Positions 56,178-64,000 of a stretch of DNA of 64,000 nt are shown here, one piece after another. Source of the stretch: Nematostella vectensis (lineage: Eukaryota > Cnidaria > Anthozoa > Actiniaria > Edwardsiidae); NCBI RefSeq assembly GCF_932526225.1, contig NC_064038.1, positions 6,752,570-6,816,569 of the forward strand, read 5' to 3'. The notes under the pieces were generated by a model. The model saw only the letters and a program-made list of their open reading frames with translations. It had not been told where the DNA came from and made no database searches. Position 1 is the first letter of the stretch. Each line of letters begins with the position of its first letter. The position numbers and the translations under genes were made by a program.

Positions 56178-57756
56178 TATTGACCCGATACGCCCGCCGT
56201 GCCACCAACCCTTGGTCAGTGGGTATATGTCTGAGATTCTCTCGGAACACAGGGAAACCACAAAGACCTGAATACTCTATTCAACATGGTCTCGAGAATG
56301 AATTAACGATTATCCTTAAATGTTATTTGACCACTGAATTAATGATAGTCATTAATTCATTGTCATGCGCAAGGCGCGGATGCTAAGGTGTTGTTGATCA
56401 CATGGTTGACTACTCAAGCATTCAATTGCAAGCATTGAAGCAAGCGAGGATGACTGGTAAGCGAGGTCGATACCTTTTGAAATACTTGGCTTAAAACGAT
56501 TTGTTTTGTCAATTGTTCATTGAGCGTGAAATTTTTATTCAAATATTTGATCTCTCGTTTTGACAAACTTCGATTTCGTAGTTCAAATGCGGGAAAAGTA
56601 TAAAGAAATCCTGATCGATAAGTACGATGATCTATCACGTGTGGAATGCTTCGATCGTTCAACGTGATCCGAAATATTTCTGAAATAAGCTTACAAAAGC
56701 AATGGAGCATATATTAGCTACCATGCGATAATACTCTCGTCCATGGTCCCCATACAGCTGCTTTAGTTCAAGAAGAAAGGTTCCCAAGTCAAAGTTGTTT
56801 GCACGTCTAAACCATCCCTGTTACATTATCTTCGGCTGCTAAACTGTTATAGCCAAGTTGGCTTAAATATGCGTACCAAATGTACTAATATGTTATTATA
56901 AACCAAATATATATTCCGAATACCATGCTTTCTATCAGCGCTATTTTATAATTCAGGATAAATTGCAGGAGTGATATTAGACATCTATTTAGATACTTCA
57001 TCCATCCTTATGCAGGACTCCCGGATATTGTGATATTATCAGATACTTTCTAATCAGATGCTATTAGATATCCATTTAAAGATACCCTCAAGCTCCTCCT
57101 CTATGCGGGACCCCACGAACTCGATATTAAATATAATTATCCTCATTTTTACTAAGAGATTACATTGCCAGCAATAATTTACACAGAATATATAAAAATA
57201 TAGATTTTTTTAGTGATATGTTATGAAATTCTGTTTATGGTAATGTTATGCTTACTTTACAGGCCATGCAAACTTTACAGGCCATGCAAAAAAAAAACTT
57301 TAATATATTGTAACACATTTTATTACTTTTTTATTAAAAGACAAACCACAGACACCAAACAAAAAGATAGTACCGCGGCTTAAGGTATGACATACAGTGT
57401 TTGACTCAATAAGAAAGTCTCATCTTTTTTATAATTTATCATGTTTATAATACTGTATTAATAGTTACTGCTAGTCTTCTATGCATCATGTTTGTGAAAT
57501 TAATTACGCTAAAGATTGAAAATTGCTGCTCTTTTTTTCTCCAGGTATGCGCATAGAGTGATGGGATAGCCTCTATTGTAACATGGAAAGCAGGCATTGT
57601 CCTGAGCATTATCTGCTTTACATGTCACAATGGTGGCCATTGTATTGAAGCGGATTGTCTCCAATTGATTCTGTGTGCATACCTGGATAAAAAAGAGCTT
57701 TGTTCTTAGTTGTATGATAATTTATTTTATTAAAATTTCTGTTTTTATTACCATAG
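56178..57756. other. Divergent promoter region and unresolved 5' part of the next gene
   Basis: Upstream of SLC25A46 and of the zinc-module gene. The first exon of the latter is not resolved. A stretch at about 56405-56455 ending ATGACTG|GTAAGC looks like an exon with a donor, but its phase does not fit the next recognised exon. No other gene is supported. Confidence 0.35.
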
Positions 57757-60700
57757 GCCTGTCCAGAATGTGGTACAAATTGTCCTACTGCATGTCGCAG
57801 CTGCAAAAATGAAAACTGCTCATACATTTTTGCGAAGAAGGTCAAGTCGAACCATGATGCTATTGAAAAGAAAGGGACAACCAACCCAACCAATCAGAAA
57901 GACATGATGTATTATAGGGTGTGTGATATTAACAATTACAATAAAATTTTTCATCTATTATACACCAAGTGTCAAAGTTCACGTTTTCTAGTATCTAATT
58001 TTGGTAGAGGGTGCATCACCTGAACTTGAAGAAATTTGACGGTTTCCCCAGGCAACAATGATGGCAACAGTACAATTTAAGTACTGTGAATTAAACTAAA
58101 CCGGAAGTCACACAACTTTTGCATTCATTCATGTCAATATTTACAAATGGTTTACATAGAGTTTGCTTTTTGTTCCCTCACATTTTGCATTCACATTGTG
58201 ACACTTTCTATGATAATAAAGCTTTCATTGACTGGAACCTTGGGAAAGCATTGTTTTGTGTTAAAATAGGACAACAAAACCTGCTGTTTCCCTCAGTCCC
58301 AGTCAATAAAGTGTTAATTAATAGGTTTTCTTAAAGGTGCCAGCTCAACCACACTGTGCACCATGTGCAGATAAAGGTGTGTATGCAGAACCACCATATC
58401 GCATTTGGAACCTCTGTGTGTGAGCAAAAGAAGGGTAAGGTGCCAGCTCAACCACACTGTGCACCATGTGCAGATAAACACATGTATGCAGAACCACCAT
58501 ATCGCATTTTAGCCCAAGATTTATGTCTGCAAGAATGGTCAAGGATTACATAATTAATAAGTTATCATTTTGCATGACACAATAATAGCAATTAAGCGAA
58601 TACATGCAGACATGCACACTCAGCAGTCTTCAGATTATGTAATCAGTTTATTATGTTGCAGCTAAATGTAGTCTAATAATGTATCCTTAGACTATTGCAC
58701 TGTCAGCTTAAATTTAAGTTCTGTCCCCTCAAGTCACATTCTTGGAGCATGTTTCAAATTTCATACTCTGGCCTCACAGCATTGCATATTTATTTGATTC
58801 TAGGCAGACGTCCTGCATCAGAAACACCAAAATGACATTGTCATTTTGACATTTAAAAAACATGGTCTGGGCACAACAGTAGAGTGCTATGGCACAGAAG
58901 GTGCCGGTGCAGCCTTTGTTGGGCACGAGGGGGAGAAGCCTGCCCATGAACTTGGGAAAATGGTTAAGAAAATGTTTGAGACGTTTATGGAAGGTGAGAC
59001 TAAGGACTGGGAGACCACAAAACATGGAACCCCTGGTCCATGTACCACCTCCTTGGACCACCCCTAAAACTGCCTAAAAGCTGAGACAAAATGAATTTGT
59101 GTGAATAATATAACAGCAGTCTATGTGCCTCTACCGCCATCTTGGAACATTATCCACTAACCATTCCTAATGAAGGGTATAAGAGGAATATATGTTGTAG
59201 GGGTGTAAAGAATGTCCCCACCCCAACCCATTCTCCCATATCCTTTATAAAGAGTTTGCTATTTGTTTTTCTCTTCTCACTTCAAACTTTTTTCATTTCT
59301 TACATAATTGATCTTGACACAATATCAAAATTTGTGTCCGCTCCACTATTTTATCAAAGCATTATTTCCATTTTCAAGTTTTAGTTGCATTATTGAATTT
59401 ACAGTAACAAAAATGTTTGGGTAATTTTTAATGATGGCCGAAGTTGTTGAAAAAGGTTGTTTAAGCTTTGTTTTTTGTGTTTTATCATTGTCATTATTAT
59501 TGTTATTCACACAACTGGCTTTCAAAATGCTATAAAAAATTAGTCACAAATATGACTGAAAATGTTGAGGAAAATGATCAGTTGTACAAGTGATCCATAA
59601 AAGTCCAATATCAAACCATGATTTATGATACCACCCGATGTTTTTCTTATTTCAAGTGGAAAAATTTTCTTATGAAATGGGAAGGGTGTCAAAATCACAC
59701 GAATTACCATAAGAACTATAACATGCACCCTTCTTGTTACTAACACCAATAATTTTCCTATCATTAGAGGCCGTTAGGACAACAACAATGCAATATCACT
59801 TTGCTTGACAAGCTAAGCTTGGTGAGTGTTTTTTTTATTTCACTTTTTTTGTTAGTTGAAAAATCAGGGAGCTATTTTTACTAGTTGCATGGGAAAGGTC
59901 AGAAAGTATACTGACCAAGAGTAACAGCCGAGATCAGTATTGTCAGATGCCCCTGTAGCAAAATGTCCTAAATCATATTTACTTTTATTTTACAGATCCT
60001 GGAAAGAGAGGAGCTCCCAAAAAGGTATAATTTAAAATTTGTATAGGCGGATGCATTAAGATGTCTTTGTCTCATGCTGAAAAATACAATTAGGGGCATC
60101 TTTCACTGGATCTGGAAAGGAGCACAAGCACAAGACTCCAATCCAAATTTCAAACCTTTTGCCACCAAAATTCTCAGGTTTACTGAAGGGTGGTTAACAC
60201 TAGTGACCTTGACTGCACTAATCATTTGACTGCAGTGTTGTCCAGATGGAGTGGGGGCATAGCGTTTCTCAGTTTTGTTCAAGTCTAATCCTCCACCCTT
60301 CCCCAGGACCATGGGGGTAGGGGTTTCAATTGACTAGTGCATAATGGTATCAGATAGGCATCGTTTTGGCGTTCTCTCTTATACATTTCTTAAAAGATAG
60401 TAGAGGATTTAAAGTTAAAAAGTCCACTTTCTTTGTTGGTTTTCCAGCTAGTCTTCCAAAATTTTGCCATTTGTGAATATGTATAATCTGGTGTTTTCTC
60501 GACAAACGTGAAATAATTCCAAGCCCTTTCAGCATGTTAATTGTATGCTTCACTTTCAGCATGTTAATTGTATGCTTCACTTTCATCATGTTAATTGTAT
60601 GCTTCACTTTCAGCATGTTAATTGTATGCTTCACTTTCAGCATGTTAATTGTATGCTTCACTTTCAGCATGTTAATTGTATGCTTCACTTTCAGCATGTT

Positions 60701-61947
60701 AATTGTATGCTTCACTTTCAGCATGTTAATTGTATGCTTCACTTTCAGCATGTTAATTGTATGCTTCACTTTCAGCATGTTAATTGTATGCTTCACTTTC
60801 AGCATGTTAATTGTATGCTTCACTTTCAGTTAATTGTATGCTTCTTCTCTATGGTATTTTAGAGATGCCATAGCTGCAATGACAGCAATGCCCTTGCACG
60901 AAGAGTTTGTACAACGTGCAAGGCCCCTTTCCCTCCCCCAAAAAAGAAGGAAATGAGGGGGGATGGGAATATCACCCACCAAAGAGGACATCTTTTCGAT
61001 AGGGTAAGATTAATTATTATACTGTATTGCGTAATCATACAAAACAAGCTTTAGAAAACAATCTTTAGGAGATTTCCCGGACAACTCCCGTTATATGTTC
61101 ATTAGAATAGCCAATGAACAGGGTGGTAAAGTGTGTCTTCGTGAAACGAGATATGGCCGTTTTACACTGCCGAGAAACATGAAATCGTCCATTTTCCATC
61201 TCCGTGGAACGTGATCTAACATGATTTAGCAGTTTTGAGTCTACGTGAACCCAGATCTAGCTTATAGTTATTTTCTAGGCGCTGTTTGTTTCAGCCAGTA
61301 AAACGTGGAAAGCCATTTTTATGTCCGTGAAAATGTCATCCATACCCCCCTTTACCACCCTTAATGAAAGATACCAAACAGAATATGGAGCAATGAAAAA
61401 AGAGAGTAAGAGAGTGGAATGTCTTTGACATTAAAAGAAGTATATTTATTAGAGGGTGCACTGCCGAAACTGATGTCATCATGTTACCATTTTAATTATT
61501 ATTACTAGCTTGAGTTGTTCGCTAAAGTTTTCGATTTTGCAGTTAAGAAATGTTTGTCTTTGTAGTAAAGAAATCCAACTCTTTTGATTCCATGTTGAAC
61601 TTTTTCCTTAGTATTTCAATGGATATATCATACAATGATGGCAACGACTGCAATACACTTATTTCAATTAACATTAAAACTGGCTAAGCATAACTGTATA
61701 TCCGCTATACTCGGTCGGTCGATTAGCTGCAAAGTCTTTACAAATGCCGAATTATGTTATTTAGTATTCTTTCTGATCTATCATTTATGCCAAACAGATA
61801 TATTTTGACCGTTTCGTAGTGGGCATACCACGGAAACCGAGAAATAGGCTGGATGCCATAGACAGTACACTAGTTATATTTTGTCATTACCACTGTAATC
61901 ATCATCATCCTCATCATTATCATCATCATATGTCATCATTATTATTA

Positions 61948-62024
<77 letters not shown>

Positions 62025-63063
62025 ATTATTATTATTATTATTATTATGTAAGTAATTTTTATGCCTTTACTCCCAATAATAACAATTACACAGATAGGCA
62101 GAGGGCTATACTGCAGCTGGCTCTTTTCGCAGGCAAGACCAGAGACTATATGAATTTTGGCTTTTTTTCCACAGTGGCTCAAATCCGATAAAAGTCTTTA
62201 ATAAAAATTGTCCATGATAAATCACCCTTACGAACCAGCGAACGCTGTATTATAATAACTGTAAGAATATTTGTTTAGCAAAAGAAGTAATTATTTTTGC
62301 TTGTATCATGATCCACAGGCAGATGTCCTTCAAAAGGAGCACGGCGTGGATGTGGTCGTCCTTATGTTTGGACGGCACGGCAAAGGGACGACCACATCCT
62401 GCTACGGCACAAGAGGAAGGGGCCTGAAGTTTATCGGGGACCAGCAGGAGGCCAAACCTGACGAGGATGGCCAACTTGCCTTCCGCTTGTTTGATAGATT
62501 CATGAGAGGTCTGTGATACAGATATCTTTTTCCACAAAATTTACAGAACAATATTTAAACTACTAGGGCCCTCCCCTAGTAAATTTTTATATTTACCATA
62601 TTGATTTGTGTATGCTGTATTGATAATTGCATAAATAAAGTAGTCCCAGGGCAAAAGACGATTCAGAGATGCTGAAATTTATCAACTTTTCAAGTTCAAT
62701 TTCAAGTCAAGCTTTATTATGATCAGGTTGAGGCGGACCGTCGCGTTGTGTTTATGATACTGAGCAAATTCTCTTTTAAAATACTTAAAAGTAATCTCAT
62801 TTTATTAAATAATCCCAATTGGTAAAAACAAGAAAAATTCGCCTCATTTGATAACAAAAACTAGTTTGTCCATTTCAGCCCAAAGAAAAACACCCGCGGC
62901 AACAACACCACCCACCGGGTCACCCGCGGCGACAACACCACCCACGGCAGCACCCGCGGCGACAACACCACCCACGGTGGCACCCGCGGCGACAACACCA
63001 CCCACGGGGGAACCCACGGGGGCACCCGCGGCGACAACACCAACCGAGGCGGCGTCAACATGA
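57757..63063 (+). CDS. Unnamed gene with duplicated zinc-ribbon and 63-residue modules (5' end missing)
   Basis: Exons 57757-57918, 58804-58993, 59996-60024, 60863-61003, 62319-62508 and 62879-63063 have proper splice borders and join in frame for 299 codons to a TGA. Exons 1 and 4 encode Cys-pair modules (CPECG/CRSCKNENC; CHSCNDSNA/CTTCK) that look like zinc ribbons. Exons 2 and 5 are both exactly 190 bp and encode a related module (ADVL.K.H..D.V.L.F..HG.GTT..CYGT). Exon 3 encodes a short basic linker (PGKRGAPKK). The last exon is a Pro/Thr/Ala repeat (PAATTPPT) suggestive of a stalk or O-glycosylated tail. No family is known to me; upstream exons remain to be found. Confidence 0.7.
58337..58545 (+). 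repeat. 105-bp tandem duplication
   Basis: Two adjacent copies starting GTGCCAGCTCAACCACACTG and sharing GCAGAACCACCATATCGCAT. Each is preceded by AG and codes for a short Cys-containing segment (PHCAPCADK), so they may be unused or alternative exons of the surrounding gene. They do not fit the phases of the main exons. Confidence 0.75.
60530..60845 (+). repeat. 27-bp tandem array of acceptor-like units
   Basis: Eleven or so copies of CATGTTAATTGTATGCTTCA plus CTTTCAG, almost identical, ending just 20 bp before the acceptor of the exon at 60863. Each unit ends in a pyrimidine tract plus CAG. Confidence 0.95.
61930..62047. repeat. (GTT)n/(ATT)n microsatellite
   Basis: About thirty triplets of TTG or TTA inside an intron; the poly-Leu and poly-Thr frames are artefacts. 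Confidence 0.97.
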
Positions 63064-63090
63064 ACATAGCATGCTCCATGTACAAAACAG

Positions 63091-63096
63091 AATAAA
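63091..63096 (+). terminator. Polyadenylation signal of the zinc-module gene
   Basis: AATAAA 28 bp after the stop codon, close enough for a very short 3' UTR. Confidence 0.6.
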
Positions 63097-63169
63097 TCAG
63101 TTTATTTTTCAAGTCTGTTTTTTTGTGTGATTATAACTGCTTAACCAGGGGCCTGTTTCTCAAAGTGGT

Positions 63170-63880
63170 ATTCTCCTTGATTTCTCGAAGGCATTTGATA
63201 CCCTAAACCATAACATTTTACTTGATAAAATGTACAAATATGGAATTAGGGATACCCCACAATAATGGTTTTCAAGCTACCTAAATGAAAGAAAACAGTT
63301 TGTCAAATTAGGAAACACTGAATCGGACCTTCAACCAATTACCTGCGGAGTCCCACAAGGGTCAACACTTGGACCTTTGCTTTTTCTTCTATACATCAAT
63401 GACCTCCCACACTCCTAAAAAAACTGAAATTCAGGATATTTGCAGACGATACAAACATTTTCTATTCATCTAAAAATCCTAAAGATTTAGAGCTAACCAT
63501 TAACACTGAACTATTAAATGTAATCAAATATTGCAATGCAAATAAATTATCCATTAACTTTAAGAAAACTAACTACATTATTATTAAATCACCTAGGAAG
63601 AAAGTTAGTATCATCATCACAGCCTGTGATATCGAGCACAAAAGTACTATTAAATATCTTGGCATGTTTATTGACAATCACCTTAAAAACAATCATCCAT
63701 GCATCATCATTAAGGGATACGAGGACTTATTTTTAAACAGGCACTTTTTCCGTTTATTTTACAATGGTTAATGTAATCTAGATATTCTTTATATGTAATT
63801 ATTTGTTTCTTTATTTCGTTTAAAATGCCCACATAGATTTAGCGCTTTACAAATAAATATTATTATTAATTAAACTGAAA
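63170..63880 (+). mobile_element. Decayed LINE reverse transcriptase fragment
   Basis: Recognisable but interrupted RT strings: DFSKAFDTLNH, then after an in-frame stop [19 protein letters not shown], another stop and FADDTNIFYSS, and later KYLGMFIDNHL. A 3' region with TAGCGCTTTACAAATAAATA and ATT repeats (about 63830-63870) looks like the LINE 3' end. It is shorter than the copy in SLC25A46 intron 1 and probably from a different subfamily. Confidence 0.8.
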
Positions 63881-64000
63881 ACACGAGATTTTTGCACTAA
63901 AATACTCCAAAGGGATCATTAACATACTAACACTTCTCTCATTAACTGCTGGCTGCAAGTGTCACAGCAGTCCGGATAAACCTCGTCAAGTTGAATATTC

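Overview
The window looks like nuclear DNA of an invertebrate animal, most likely an anthozoan cnidarian such as a sea anemone. Genes are split by many short GT-AG introns, the host DNA is AT-rich with abundant mini- and microsatellites, and the gene content (a thioester macroglobulin, TRAP-beta, SLC25A46, a TPR protein) is metazoan. The species call is inference; the gene families are read from the sequence.

Region 1 (1-2350 and 15949-17951) is gene-poor flank containing a 47-bp satellite. Region 2 (2351-15949) is a GC-rich, virus-like Polinton/Maverick-type element of about 13.6 kb that has landed inside that satellite. It has terminal inverted repeats of roughly 240-280 bp ending in long G/C tracts, and a 5-6 bp target duplication (CTAGCT). 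It encodes a retroviral-type integrase, an FtsK/HerA-like packaging ATPase, candidate major and minor capsid proteins, several membrane or coiled-coil proteins, a Cys-rich zinc protein, and a large opposite-strand gene combining a family-B-polymerase-like part, an SF1 helicase and an HNH-like tail. The polymerase/helicase gene, the ATPase and one small gene carry stops or frameshifts, so this copy looks decayed. No adenovirus-type protease was recognised. A 13-bp near-palindrome (consensus TGCCGGAACGGCA) recurs about eleven times across the element.

Region 3 (17952-41702, minus) is one complete alpha-2-macroglobulin/CD109-type thioester protein gene. I resolve 39 coding exons whose lengths and phases close into about 1,667 codons. 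They run from a signal peptide through the MG domains, a thioester motif (GCGEQNM) and the receptor-binding domain to a C-terminal NTR-like domain. Its introns hold many tandem arrays, several of which appear to be built from the edge of the neighbouring exon, plus a 984-bp inverted-repeat transposon.

Region 4 (43243-49519) holds a head-to-head pair: translocon-associated protein beta (SSR2, minus) and a TTC24-like TPR protein (plus), with a CRE palindrome between them. Region 5 (51608-56177, minus) is SLC25A46, with a truncated LINE in its first intron. Region 6 (57757-63063, plus) is an unnamed gene made of duplicated zinc-ribbon and 63-residue exon modules followed by a Pro/Thr-rich tail. 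The window ends in a decayed LINE (about 63170-63880).
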